A stretch of DNA of 64,000 nucleotides from Aurantimonas sp036549475. Lineage in GTDB: Bacteria > Pseudomonadota > Alphaproteobacteria > Rhizobiales > Rhizobiaceae. The position numbers were made by a program, and so were the translations under genes. Each line of letters starts with the position of its first letter. The first letter of the stretch is position 1. Below, piece after piece: positions 7,042-16,223 of the stretch. Below the pieces are notes generated by a model. That model saw only the letters and a program-made list of their open reading frames with translations. It was not told the DNA's origin and searched no databases. Where the stretch lies: positions 104,820-168,819 of the forward strand of contig NZ_JAZHLI010000004.1 in assembly GCF_036549475.1 (NCBI RefSeq), written 5' to 3'.

Positions 7042-8874
7042 ATGACCCAGTTTCCACCTCTCAAGGCCATCCTTTGGGCACCGACGATCGCCCTGTCGTG
7101 GCTCTGGGGGCTCGGGTTCTTCTACGCCATCCACGTCACCCTGACCCATGGCTGGCTCGCCTTCGTCGCCTTCGCCTCGGCCAACGTCACCGGATTGTTC
7201 CTGTTCGGCTGGATTCTCGGGTCACCGGACCGTGACGCGGCGGCGATCTTCCGGCAGGTGCAGAGCGCCTATGGCGGCATCTTTCTTCTCTGCCAGCTCG
7301 GCGCCGTGGCCCTGACCATCTTCGGCTTCGCTGCCTATCTTTGGCAGCCGCTCTTCGGCGGCGATGCAGCGATCATGCTCGCGCTGCTGGTCCTGATGGG
7401 CTGTGCCATCGGCCACGCCCTGCCGCTGGCCCGGCTGAAATTACTGCATGTCGCGTTTCTCGTCGTCGGTGTGGCGGCCGGCGGCATCGCGCTGGCCGGG
7501 CTGCCCGCAGCGGCCAACCTTCCCGCAGTGCCGCTCGCCGCCTTCGACCCCACCTTCTTCGGCCTCGTCCTGCCGACCCTCGTCGGCTTCCTGCTCGGCC
7601 CCTGGATGGACGTGCAGCAATGGCAGCGCGTCCTGGAGATCCGCCGCGAGGGCGGCTCGGTGCGCCTTGCCTATGGCGCCGGGTCCCTGCTCTTCTTGGC
7701 GCTGCTGGGCCTCAACGCGCTTCTTGCCGGCGCGGCGGGGCTGCTGACCATCCCGTCTGTCGATGGCGTCGCCCAGGTCCAGCCGGCCGTTGCGCTGGCG
7801 CTGGCCGGGAGCGGCGCGGGCGCCGCGACCCTCGCCTATCTCGTCTGGTCGGTGGTCGCAGCGGCGACCACCATCGACAGCTTCTACGTGGCGACTCGCT
7901 GGCATCTGGCCGCCCTGACCGAGCGCAGCCTCAGCCCGCTGCTTGCCTTCGTTCCGGCCGGGCTCGTCTCGTCGCCGCTCTGGCTCGTGGCATGCGCGGC
8001 CGCCGTGGCCGGCCTGGCGTTGCAGGCAAACCTGTCTCAGCTCATCCTGATGCTGCCCTTTGCAACGCTTCTGGTGGGCGGCGCGGCCTGTCTCGTCTGC
8101 GAGGTGCTGGGGGCGCGGCGCCGCTACGACCCGGTGCTGTGCTACCTGATCGGCCTCGCCGCGATGCTGGTCTTCCTGATCGGCCACGTCGCGCCGATAC
8201 CGGCTTTCGTCGCGGGAGCGCCGCTGATCGCCCTGATCGGGGCATTTCCGATGATCGGGCATCTCCTGTTCGGCGCGCCGCCCGCCGCCGCAACTGGGCT
8301 GGTTCCGGCGATGGCGGTGCCGGCGAGGGTCGAGCTGGTACCGCGTGACGAAACCCTGCCGACCCCGGCCAACACCGCGAGCCTGTCGCATGGCTTCGAC
8401 GGCCAGACCTTCGTCATGAAGCTGATGCCGACCTATGACGACACCAATTCGGTCGGCAACGTGTACTTCGCCAATTACGTACGCTGGGTCGGCAAGGCGC
8501 GGGAGCTGTTCTTCAACATCTGCATGCCGAATTTCGACCTGAAGTCGACGAGCTACTACGTGCTGACCAAGTCGTTCAATCACGACTTCCGCCGCGAGGC
8601 GAGCGAGTTCGACCCGGTGACGGTCCGCATCAGGATTGCCCGGCACAACCGCAAATTCGTCACGCTCAGCCACGAGATCCACAGCGAGAGCCAGGGCCTG
8701 CTGGGACGCGGCGAGCAGTCGCTGATGTTCGTCGACACCGAGCACCACCGGCCGCTCGACATTCCGCGCGACATCGTCAGCGGCTTTCTGCCCTACTGGC
8801 CGAAGGAATCGCCGCATCTGGCGGACACGCCCGATCTCGCCAGCCTGGCGTCCGCGCAGCAGCCCGGCACCTGA
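7042..8874 (+). CDS. Multi-helix membrane protein fused to a hotdog thioesterase domain
   Basis: The protein has 610 residues. Residues 1 to about 420 are strongly hydrophobic with roughly 12 membrane helices, in a pattern reminiscent of APC-type transporters (GPWMDVQQWQRVLEI after helix 6). Residues 460-590 are a soluble hotdog domain of the 4-hydroxybenzoyl-CoA thioesterase type, starting YDDTNSVGNVYFANYVRW. In that motif the usual catalytic Asp aligns with N469, so activity may differ from classic FcbC enzymes. A cytosolic thioesterase tethered to a transporter-like body suggests coupling of acyl-CoA hydrolysis to membrane transport, but that is inference. The gene stands alone with 127 bases of upstream space. 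Confidence 0.75.
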   Translation: MTQFPPLKAILWAPTIALSWLWGLGFFYAIHVTLTHGWLAFVAFASANVTGLFLFGWILGSPDRDAAAIFRQVQSAYGGIFLLCQLGAVALTIFGFAAYLWQPLFGGDAAIMLALLVLMGCAIGHALPLARLKLLHVAFLVVGVAAGGIALAGLPAAANLPAVPLAAFDPTFFGLVLPTLVGFLLGPWMDVQQWQRVLEIRREGGSVRLAYGAGSLLFLALLGLNALLAGAAGLLTIPSVDGVAQVQPAVALALAGSGAGAATLAYLVWSVVAAATTIDSFYVATRWHLAALTERSLSPLLAFVPAGLVSSPLWLVACAAAVAGLALQANLSQLILMLPFATLLVGGAACLVCEVLGARRRYDPVLCYLIGLAAMLVFLIGHVAPIPAFVAGAPLIALIGAFPMIGHLLFGAPPAAATGLVPAMAVPARVELVPRDETLPTPANTASLSHGFDGQTFVMKLMPTYDDTNSVGNVYFANYVRWVGKARELFFNICMPNFDLKSTSYYVLTKSFNHDFRREASEFDPVTVRIRIARHNRKFVTLSHEIHSESQGLLGRGEQSLMFVDTEHHRPLDIPRDIVSGFLPYWPKESPHLADTPDLASLASAQQPGT

Positions 8875-8897
8875 CGCGAGCCCTCTTCGGCCAGGCG

Positions 8898-11237
8898 TCA
8901 TGCCGCGTGGGGGTTCACCAGGTTCAGCCGCGGCTTGCTGATCAGCGCTTCGGCCTCCTCGGCCGGGACCGGGCGGCTGTAGAGATACCCCTGGAACTGA
9001 TGGCATCCCTGCTCGGCGAGGCAGTTCTGCTGGCCGATGGACTCCACGCCTTCGGCCGTCACGGTCATGCCGAGACTCGTGCCGAGCTGCACCACCGCCC
9101 GGATGATGGCGACATCCGTCCTGGCGTCGGGCAGGTCGCGGACGAAGCTGCGGTCAATCTTGATCTTGGTGAAGGGCGCCCGGCGCAGATAGCTGAGGCT
9201 CGAATAGCCGGTGCCGAAATCGTCCAGCGACAGGCTGACTCCCATGTTGCGCAGGGTCCGAAGGATGTCGAGGATTTCCTGCGTGGCCTCCAGGAACACC
9301 GATTCGGTGATTTCCAGTTCCAGCCGCTCGGCGGCCAGGCCGCTTTCCTGCAGCGCGTCCCGCACGATCGCCACGACGTCGCTGTGGCGGAACTGGATGG
9401 GCGACAGATTCACCGCCACGGTCAGATTGGACGGCCAGGAGGCCGCGATCCGGCAGGCTTCGCTGATTACCCACTGACCCATGGGGATGATCGCGCCGCT
9501 CTGCTCGGCCAGCGAAATGAACTCGTCGGGCGGCACCAGCCCGCGGGTCGGATGCTGCCAGCGCAGAAGCACTTCGAAACCCTCGATGGTGGCGCCCCTG
9601 GCGGAGACCTGCGGCTGGAAATGCAGGACGAATTCGCGCCGTTCGAGGGCGCCGCGCAACTCGCCCGTCAGCGTCCGGCATTCCTCGATCTGCTCGTCCA
9701 TCACCGCTTCGTAGAAGCGGAAGCCGCGGCCGCCTTCTTCCTTCATCCGGTACAAGGCGACATCGGCGCGGCGCATGACCTCTTCCGAGCCGTTCTCCGG
9801 CGCGGTGGCGATGCCGATGCTGACGCCGACGGAAATCCGCAGATCACCGATCCGGTAGGGCGCGCTGATCCTGTCGACGAGCTGGCCGGCCAGTTCCGCC
9901 GCCATATCGCGGTTGTGGCCGTCGGCGACGATGGCGAATTCGTCGCCCGCGAGACGCGCGACGGTCAGGGCAGGGCCCGTCAGGTTCGACAGCCGCAGGG
10001 CCACGTTCTTCAGGAGGGCATCACCTACACCGTGGCCGAAGGTGTCGTTGACGCTCTTGAACGCGTCGAGATCAAGGCGCAGGACCGCGAAGCGATTCGC
10101 TTGCGGGTCGCCGCTGCACACGTCCGACAGCTTCTTCTGGAAGAGCGAGCGGTTGGGCAGCTCCGTCAGCGCGTCATGGCTCGCCAGATAGGACAGGCGG
10201 TCGTCCGTCAGCTTCTTCTGCGTCACGTCCGAGCCGACGCCACGATAGCCGGAGAAGCGGCCAGCGGTATCGATGATCGGTTTGCCGCTCAGTGCCCACC
10301 ACCGTTCGGTTCCCGAGACCTCGACGGGCAGGACGATGTTGCGGAACGGCAGGCGTGCGCCGAGCGAAGACCACAGCATCGCGGCAGCCGGGGCCTGGCC
10401 GGTGCGCGCGGGCGGCGGCAGCAGCTTGCCGAGCGGCTGGTCCTGCAGGTCCTCGACGCGGGCGTCGGCCACTTCGCCGAAGCGCGTCGAGACATGACGC
10501 AGGCGCAGGTCACGATCGGTCTCCCACAGCCAGTCGCTGGCATTCTCCTCGAAGTCGTTGAGCAGCAGGTTGGTCAGTTCCTGCTGCCGTTCGAGCTCGA
10601 CCTGCGACGTCGCCCGCATGGTGACGAGGCGGGCGAGATGCACGATGGTCTCGTAGATGAAGCCGGAATAGATTGCCAAAAGGATCGCGACGAAGATGTA
10701 GAAGGCCTCGCCGGTCGATGCGAGGGCGATGAAGGACCCCACCACGATCGGGCCGGAAAAGCTGATCGCCGCACGCGGCACGACCGCCAGGCCGATGCCG
10801 GTCGCGATCAGGCCGGCGCAGGTCGAGGCGATGAGAAGCCGGCCGTCGGCGTCGGCCCGGGCGAACAGCATCAACGGGATCGATCCCACCAGAACGCCCG
10901 AGACGAACGCCAGCCGGACGAACCATTCGACATAGCCGCTCTCGACCCGCTGCGGCTTGGCCGTGCTGCGCCAGCGCCAGCACCGCTCCAGCGCGATGGC
11001 TGCCGCCGGCAGCGCGAGAAGCTGCAGCGTGGCGAGATAGAGCGCGATGTCCGGGTGCCAGAACAGATAGGTGACGACCTGGATGACGCTGACGCTGGTG
11101 ATCACCGTGAAGGGCGCCAGGCGAAGGGCGAAGTCCAGCTGTTCGACCCGCACCCGTTCCTGAAGCTGCAGCTCAAGCGGGCGCGGCCTGCGATCCATGT
11201 CGATCAGATAGGAAGCCAGAGCCCTGAACAATTCCAT
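8898..11237 (-). CDS. Membrane-anchored PAS-GGDEF-EAL cyclic-di-GMP protein
   Basis: The protein has 779 residues from the ATG at 11237, which is preceded by AGGATGG; a TTG 42 bases upstream is less likely. Residues 30-220 hold about six membrane helices, followed by a PAS domain (about 235-345), a GGDEF domain (about 350-515) and an EAL domain (about 525-770). The synthase motif reads AGDEF, a variant that can be active. The phosphodiesterase motif reads EVL instead of EAL, with the second motif DDFGTGYSSL intact. The protein should make or break cyclic di-GMP in response to a membrane or PAS signal. The last codons are 23 bases from the stop of the opposing fusion gene. Confidence 0.92.
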   Translation of the reverse strand: MELFRALASYLIDMDRRPRPLELQLQERVRVEQLDFALRLAPFTVITSVSVIQVVTYLFWHPDIALYLATLQLLALPAAAIALERCWRWRSTAKPQRVESGYVEWFVRLAFVSGVLVGSIPLMLFARADADGRLLIASTCAGLIATGIGLAVVPRAAISFSGPIVVGSFIALASTGEAFYIFVAILLAIYSGFIYETIVHLARLVTMRATSQVELERQQELTNLLLNDFEENASDWLWETDRDLRLRHVSTRFGEVADARVEDLQDQPLGKLLPPPARTGQAPAAAMLWSSLGARLPFRNIVLPVEVSGTERWWALSGKPIIDTAGRFSGYRGVGSDVTQKKLTDDRLSYLASHDALTELPNRSLFQKKLSDVCSGDPQANRFAVLRLDLDAFKSVNDTFGHGVGDALLKNVALRLSNLTGPALTVARLAGDEFAIVADGHNRDMAAELAGQLVDRISAPYRIGDLRISVGVSIGIATAPENGSEEVMRRADVALYRMKEEGGRGFRFYEAVMDEQIEECRTLTGELRGALERREFVLHFQPQVSARGATIEGFEVLLRWQHPTRGLVPPDEFISLAEQSGAIIPMGQWVISEACRIAASWPSNLTVAVNLSPIQFRHSDVVAIVRDALQESGLAAERLELEITESVFLEATQEILDILRTLRNMGVSLSLDDFGTGYSSLSYLRRAPFTKIKIDRSFVRDLPDARTDVAIIRAVVQLGTSLGMTVTAEGVESIGQQNCLAEQGCHQFQGYLYSRPVPAEEAEALISKPRLNLVNPHAA

Positions 11238-11477
11238 CCATCCTGCCGCCGCGGGGCGGGCTGGTTTCGGGCACAACAACGGATCATCTTAGTCGCGAGC
11301 CATTAACAATGTCTGAAGGCGCGTCGCAGCCGAAGCGAGAAGGCGTGATGGGGGACGGGATTGGATCGACCGCGAGTTGTGAGATGCAACCATCCCATGC
11401 GCCATGGTGACCGCATGCTTCCAGCTCGCCATGCAGGCGTATCCTGCTGACCCGGTTTGCCGGCACCTGAAACGGCC

Positions 11478-11505
11478 GAGGCCGCCCGGTTGCCCGGACG
11501 GCCTC
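11478..11505 (-). terminator. GNRA-loop hairpin terminator of the OmpA-like gene
   Basis: On the minus strand a 12-bp stem (one G-U pair) closes a GCAA tetraloop, 35 bases after the stop of the lipoprotein gene. It is followed by GGCCGTTTC, so the T-tract is short. The position fits a terminator or a 3' stabilising stem. Confidence 0.6.
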
Positions 11506-11540
11506 GATCGTCACCCATGCTGTTGCCGGCGGCGGCCGGC

Positions 11541-12203
11541 TCAGCCGGACGTCAGGGGCGAGATCGCGATCTCGACGCGGCGGTTCTGGGCGCGGCCGGA
11601 CTCGGTGTCGTTGGAGGCGATCGGCTGGCCTTCGCCGAAGCCCTGCGTATTCAGGCGGCGCGGGTCGACGCCCTGCGACGACAGGAACTGGCTGACCGAC
11701 CCGGCGCGCTGCTGGGACAGCGTGAAATTGTAGCCGTCCGAGCCCTGGCTGTCGGTATGGCCGTAAACGTTGACGATCGACTTCTCATATTCCTTCAGGA
11801 CCAGCGCGACCGAGCTCAGCGTCGGGTAGAAGGCCGGCAGGATCGAGGACTGGTCCGACGGGAAGGTGATGTTGGACGGCATGTTGAGGATGATGCGGTC
11901 GCCGACGCGGGTGACCGACACCCCGGTGCCGCGCAGCTGTGCCCGCAGCTTGGCTTCCTGGTCATCCATGTAGGCGCCGACGGCGCCGCCGCCGAGCGTA
12001 CCGATGCCGGCGCCGATCAGCGCCGCGCGTCCGGCGTCGACGCCGGTTGCGCGGCCGACCAGATAGCCGCCGAGCGCCCCGACGCCGGCTCCGATGCCGG
12101 CGCCGCCGACGGTGTTGGAGAGCTTCTGCTCACCGGTATACGGATCGGTGGTGCAGCCGGCGAAGGCGACGGTGAGTGCGAGGGCGAAAGCGAGCTTCTT
12201 CAT
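11541..12203 (-). CDS. OmpA-family outer membrane lipoprotein with glycine zipper
   Basis: This 220-residue protein starts with a lipoprotein signal peptide ending in AFAGC (modified Cys at about residue 17). A glycine-zipper region follows (residues 32-80, repeated GAGIGAGVGALGG-type runs). The C-terminal OmpA domain (about 105-215) has VYGHTDSQGSDGYNFTLSQQRAGSV and the conserved NRRVEI end. It should anchor the outer membrane to peptidoglycan, like YiaD. It is a single gene with its own space upstream and a hairpin downstream. Confidence 0.9.
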   Translation of the reverse strand: MKKLAFALALTVAFAGCTTDPYTGEQKLSNTVGGAGIGAGVGALGGYLVGRATGVDAGRAALIGAGIGTLGGGAVGAYMDDQEAKLRAQLRGTGVSVTRVGDRIILNMPSNITFPSDQSSILPAFYPTLSSVALVLKEYEKSIVNVYGHTDSQGSDGYNFTLSQQRAGSVSQFLSSQGVDPRRLNTQGFGEGQPIASNDTESGRAQNRRVEIAISPLTSG

Positions 12204-12390
12204 CAGAGATAGTCCAGCCTTGTGGAGCGGGCGAGGCCCGCGCGAAATGTCCCGGTCCGATCGCCGTTAGACAGCACAGATGTCTGGAATGTGGCTGGAA
12301 CGGCCTGCCCACGCTGTCGTGGGCTTCGAACATGATGTTTGAAGCGACGCGGCCGCCGGATAGAACCGGGCGGCCGCATCGCGGATTGCG

Positions 12391-13422
12391 TCAGGCAGCG
12401 TCGCGCTGCTTCAGGAGGCCGCGATTGACCAGCAGCTCGGCGATCTGGACGGTGTTGAGCGCCGCGCCCTTGCGCAGATTGTCCGACACCACCCAGATGT
12501 TCAGGCCGTTGTCGAGGGTCTGGTCCTCGCGGATGCGCGAGATGTAGGTCGCATCCTCGCCGGCCGATTCGTAAGGGGTGATGTAGCCACCGTCCTCGTG
12601 CTTGTCGATGACGAGGCAGCCCGGCGCCTCGCGCAGGATGTCGCGCGCCTCGTCGGCGGTGATCGGCTTCTCGAACTCGATGTTCACCGCCTCGGAATGT
12701 CCGATGAAGACCGGCACGCGCACCGCGGTGCAGGTGACCTTGATCTTCGGGTCGAGCATCTTCTTGGTCTCGGCCATCACCTTCCACTCTTCCTTGGTGG
12801 AACCGTCTTCCATGAAGACGTCGATATGGGGAATGACGTTGAAGGCAATGCGCTTGGTGAACTTCTTGCGCTCGATCTCGTCGGCCACGAAGACCGCGCG
12901 GCTCTGCTTGAACAGCTCGTCCATGCCTTCCTTGCCGGCGCCGGAGACCGACTGGTAGGTCGACACCACGATCCGCTTGATCGTCGCCGCGTCGTGCAGC
13001 GGCTTCAGCGCCACGACCAGCTGCGCCGTCGAGCAGTTCGGATTGGCGATGATGTTCTTCTTGGTGAAGCCCACCACCGCATCCGCGTTCACTTCCGGCA
13101 CGATCAGCGGCACGTCCGGGTCGTAGCGATAGGCCGAGGAATTATCGATGACGATGCAGCCGGTGGCGGCGATCTTCGGCGACCATTCCTTGGAGATGTC
13201 CCCGCCCGCCGACATCAGGCAGATGTCCGTGCCATTGAAATCGTACTGGTCCAGCGAGACGATCTTCAGCGTCTTGTCGCCGAAGGAGACTTCCGTTCCC
13301 TGGCTGCGGCGCGAGGCCAACGCCACGATCTCGTCGGCGGGAAAGCCGCGCTCAGCCAGGATTTCCAGCATTTCGCGCCCGACATTGCCGGTAGCGCCGA
13401 CGATGGCGACCTTGTAACCCAT
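12391..13422 (-). CDS. asd: Aspartate-semialdehyde dehydrogenase
   Basis: This 343-residue enzyme reduces aspartyl phosphate to aspartate semialdehyde for lysine, threonine and methionine synthesis. The N-terminal GATGNVG binds NADP, C130 in NPNCSTAQ is the catalytic cysteine, and the GHSEAVNIEFE region is typical. The ATG at 13422 fits the family and has GAAGGAT upstream; an upstream in-frame start would add 14 unlike residues. The gene is monocistronic, with about 240 bases before its start. In the same window dapB provides the next but one lysine step. Confidence 0.97.
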   Translation of the reverse strand: MGYKVAIVGATGNVGREMLEILAERGFPADEIVALASRRSQGTEVSFGDKTLKIVSLDQYDFNGTDICLMSAGGDISKEWSPKIAATGCIVIDNSSAYRYDPDVPLIVPEVNADAVVGFTKKNIIANPNCSTAQLVVALKPLHDAATIKRIVVSTYQSVSGAGKEGMDELFKQSRAVFVADEIERKKFTKRIAFNVIPHIDVFMEDGSTKEEWKVMAETKKMLDPKIKVTCTAVRVPVFIGHSEAVNIEFEKPITADEARDILREAPGCLVIDKHEDGGYITPYESAGEDATYISRIREDQTLDNGLNIWVVSDNLRKGAALNTVQIAELLVNRGLLKQRDAA

Positions 13423-13664
13423 GGGATGAATCCTTCGCTCTCCCCGCTCGATCATCGCACGCACGCTTCTGCGCCCCGGGGGAGACCAGCGGGGCAGGCG
13501 GCGTCAGAATGTCGACGGTTTGACGGTGCAGCGTACGGACATGACGGCGATATGCGCGGATGCGCGGGGCTTGTCAATTGCACGGGCCCTTCCCGGGGCG
13601 GTCGCGCGCGCCTCGTCGCGGCTTGCGGGAGCCCGGTTTGCCTGTGGACGCGGGCACCGCCGCC

Positions 13665-14576
13665 CTACGCAGCCTTCTCGCGGGGCCGCGCCGATTCGCG
13701 CAATTGCCGGGCGATCTCGTCCCAGGCGCGCTGTTCGCCGGGCTTGACCGCAGGCGCCGCGCCGAGCCCGTCGAAGACCTCCAGCGTGATGGCCTGCTGC
13801 AGGGCGCTGGCGTCCTGGACGAGGCAGTAGAGCATGACGTGGTACTGCAGCTTCCCGAGGTCGGAGGTACCGACCGTCACCTCGTAGCCCGGTCCCGCGA
13901 CCTCCGCGCCCGCCTTGCCGCCGGCCAGCCGATGGAAGCGCGTTGCCCGGTCCAGATCGTCGGCCAGCGCCGCCTCTGCCGCGGCCTCGATCCGCGCCAC
14001 CGTCTCGCGTACGGGCACCGGGGCCTCGAGGGTCAGGGTGAAGCGATGCGGGAAGAAGTGCCGCGGCTGTCCGCCCACCCGCACCGGCCCGGTGAGCAGG
14101 ATCGCGTTCGGCAGCATCACCACGCGCCCGGTACCGGAATGGCCAAGATGGTGCGGCGGCAGCTCCATGATCGTCGTGGAGAACAGCCCGTGGTCGATCA
14201 CCTCGCCATGGATGCCGTTGATGTCGATGCGGTCGCCGACCTTGAAGAGATGGCCGCCGAAGCGCAGCACCGAGCCGGCGACGCACATGATCAGCTCCTT
14301 GGTCGCCACGACCAGCGCCACCATGACGGCGGCAAGCGAGAACAGGAGGTTCTGGATCTCGCTGAGCCAGATGCCCAGAAGCGCCACCGCCAGCACCGCA
14401 TTGGTGATCGCGCGGATGGTGAAACGGCGCCGGCGCGCCTCGATGGGGTCGGCGCGGCGGGTGGCGAACCACTCGACGCCCCAGCGCAGGCTGAGGCTCA
14501 CGACGAGGATCACGAGGCTCAGGAGCAGATTGTCGGCGATCCGGGACGGGATGAAGAACGGCACGGGATACTCCAT
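13665..14576 (-). CDS. MscS-family mechanosensitive channel protein
   Basis: This 303-residue protein has three or four membrane helices in the first 115 residues. The conserved pore-to-beta-domain segment follows (VLRFGGHLFKVGDRIDINGIHGEVIDHGLFSTTIME), then VVMLPNAILL. The C-terminal domain (180-290) is soluble. MscS relatives open under membrane tension to release solutes. It is divergent from leuB with about 250 bases between the starts, which leaves room for two promoters. Confidence 0.85.
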   Translation of the reverse strand: MEYPVPFFIPSRIADNLLLSLVILVVSLSLRWGVEWFATRRADPIEARRRRFTIRAITNAVLAVALLGIWLSEIQNLLFSLAAVMVALVVATKELIMCVAGSVLRFGGHLFKVGDRIDINGIHGEVIDHGLFSTTIMELPPHHLGHSGTGRVVMLPNAILLTGPVRVGGQPRHFFPHRFTLTLEAPVPVRETVARIEAAAEAALADDLDRATRFHRLAGGKAGAEVAGPGYEVTVGTSDLGKLQYHVMLYCLVQDASALQQAITLEVFDGLGAAPAVKPGEQRAWDEIARQLRESARPREKAA

Positions 14577-14824
14577 GGCGTCGCCGGGCGGCGAGCCCTT
14601 GCGGGCTGCCTTGCGATCGCCGACGTTTCCTTCGTATCGCTCGCTTATGGTCCCGGGCGGTTAACGGGCCCTTGACGGAACAAGGCCATTTCGCGGCATT
14701 TGCGGACGGGATACTCGGTGCGGGAACACCAACGGGAGATGCCGGCCTTCGCCGACAGGGTGTCCACCGGCGTCCTTTGGTGTAAAGCCGGCGCGATGAC
14801 TGGCATGACGGAGGATACGCCAAG

Positions 14825-15940
14825 ATGACGACCCGCAAGCTCCTGCTGCTGCCCGGCGACGGGATCGGCCCCGAAACGACGGCACAGGTCGAGAAGCTGA
14901 CCGCGCTCATGAACGAGACGGTGGGCGCCGGCTTCGAAACCGAGACGGCGCTTGTCGGCGGCTGCGCCTACGACGCGGAAGGGGCGCCGGTGTCCGACGC
15001 GACCATGGCGCTGGCCATGGCCAGCGACGCGGTGCTGTTCGGCGCGGTCGGCGGGCCGAAATGGGACGGTGTCGAATACGACAAGCGTCCCGAGGCGGGT
15101 CTCCTGCGGCTGCGCAAGGACATGGAGCTCTTCGCCAATCTGCGGCCGGCGATCTGCTATCCGGCGCTGGCCGGCTCGTCGTCGCTGAAGCGCGAAGTGA
15201 TCGAGGGTCTCGACATCCTCATCCTGCGCGAGCTCACCGGCGGCGTCTATTTCGGCGAGCCCAAGGAGATCATCGAACTGGGCAACGGGCAGAAGCGCGC
15301 CATCGATACCCAAGTCTACGACACCTACGAGATCGAGCGCATCGCGCGCGCCGCCTTCGATCTTGCCCGCACGCGCCGGGGCAAGGTGACGTCGATGGAA
15401 AAGCGCAACGTCATGAAGTCCGGCCTCTACTGGAACGAGGTCGTGACGCGGATCCATCGCGACGAATATGCCGATCTGGAGCTGGAGCACATGCTGGCCG
15501 ATGCCGGCGGCATGCAGCTGGTGCGCGCGCCCAAGCAGTTCGACGTCATCGTCACCGACAATCTCTTCGGCGACATGCTGTCCGACATCGCCGCGATGCT
15601 GACGGGCTCGCTCGGCATGCTGCCCTCCGCGTCGCTGGGGGCCGCCGACGCGGTGACCGGCACGCGCCGGGCGCTCTACGAGCCGGTGCACGGCTCGGCG
15701 CCGGACATTGCCGGCAAGGGCATCGCCAATCCGCTGGCGATGATCGCGTCCTTCGCCATGTGCCTGCGCTACTCGTTCCAGATGGTGGACGCGGCGGACG
15801 CCCTGGAGGGCGCGATCGCCGATGTTCTGGACTCCGGCGTGCGCACCGGCGACATCATGGGCGAGGGATGCCGCCAGGTCGGCACCGACGAGATGGGCGA
15901 TGCAGTGGCGGCGCGCTTCCGCGAAAAGCTCGCCGGCTGA
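14825..15940 (+). CDS. leuB: 3-isopropylmalate dehydrogenase
   Basis: This 371-residue enzyme oxidatively decarboxylates 3-isopropylmalate in leucine synthesis. It begins with the family signature KLLLLPGDGIGPE and ends with GSAPDIAGKGIANPLAMI, the NAD-binding and dimer segment. The metal-binding aspartates lie in DNLFGDMLSDIAAML. A GGAGG ribosome binding site precedes the ATG. leuD is 1 kb away on the opposite strand, so the two leucine genes are neighbours but not in one operon. Confidence 0.98.
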   Translation: MTTRKLLLLPGDGIGPETTAQVEKLTALMNETVGAGFETETALVGGCAYDAEGAPVSDATMALAMASDAVLFGAVGGPKWDGVEYDKRPEAGLLRLRKDMELFANLRPAICYPALAGSSSLKREVIEGLDILILRELTGGVYFGEPKEIIELGNGQKRAIDTQVYDTYEIERIARAAFDLARTRRGKVTSMEKRNVMKSGLYWNEVVTRIHRDEYADLELEHMLADAGGMQLVRAPKQFDVIVTDNLFGDMLSDIAAMLTGSLGMLPSASLGAADAVTGTRRALYEPVHGSAPDIAGKGIANPLAMIASFAMCLRYSFQMVDAADALEGAIADVLDSGVRTGDIMGEGCRQVGTDEMGDAVAARFREKLAG

Positions 15941-16035
15941 ACGACGGGAAGACCGGTCGCTCTGCGCGGCGGCGACGCAACCCGACGGGGACATGTGCGT
16001 TTCTTGTCCAAGAGCACGCCAAACAGGAGCGCAGG

Positions 16036-16134
16036 ATGATCAAGAGTATTCTGAAGACCATCGTCGTCGGCTGGATTGCCAAGAAGTTTCTCGGACGTGG
16101 CGAAACGCCCCGTCGGGGACCGCGCCGGGCGTGA
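16036..16134 (+). CDS. 32-residue hydrophobic/basic small protein
   Basis: A small open frame begins MIKSILKTIVVGWIAKKFLG and ends in an arginine-rich tail. It has a good ribosome binding site (AGGAG about 9 bases before the ATG) and lies 95 bases after leuB, before a terminator hairpin. The N-terminal 20 residues could form an amphipathic or short membrane helix. I do not recognise a family. The Shine-Dalgarno, the position before a terminator and the sensible composition argue that it is translated. Confidence 0.55.
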   Translation: MIKSILKTIVVGWIAKKFLGRGETPRRGPRRA

Positions 16135-16160
16135 CCCCGCCGAATTGATGATGATGTCCG

Positions 16161-16192
16161 GACGGCCGGCCTCGCAAGGGGTCGGCCGTCTT
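16161..16192 (+). terminator. Terminator hairpin after leuB and the small ORF
   Basis: An 8-bp stem (GACGGCCG/CGGCCGTC) with a 14-base loop is followed by TTG. It lies between the converging small gene and the minus-strand membrane protein, so it may serve both directions. Confidence 0.55.
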
Positions 16193-16223
16193 GCGTTGCG
16201 CGGGCGCCGACGGCCCGCGCCCG

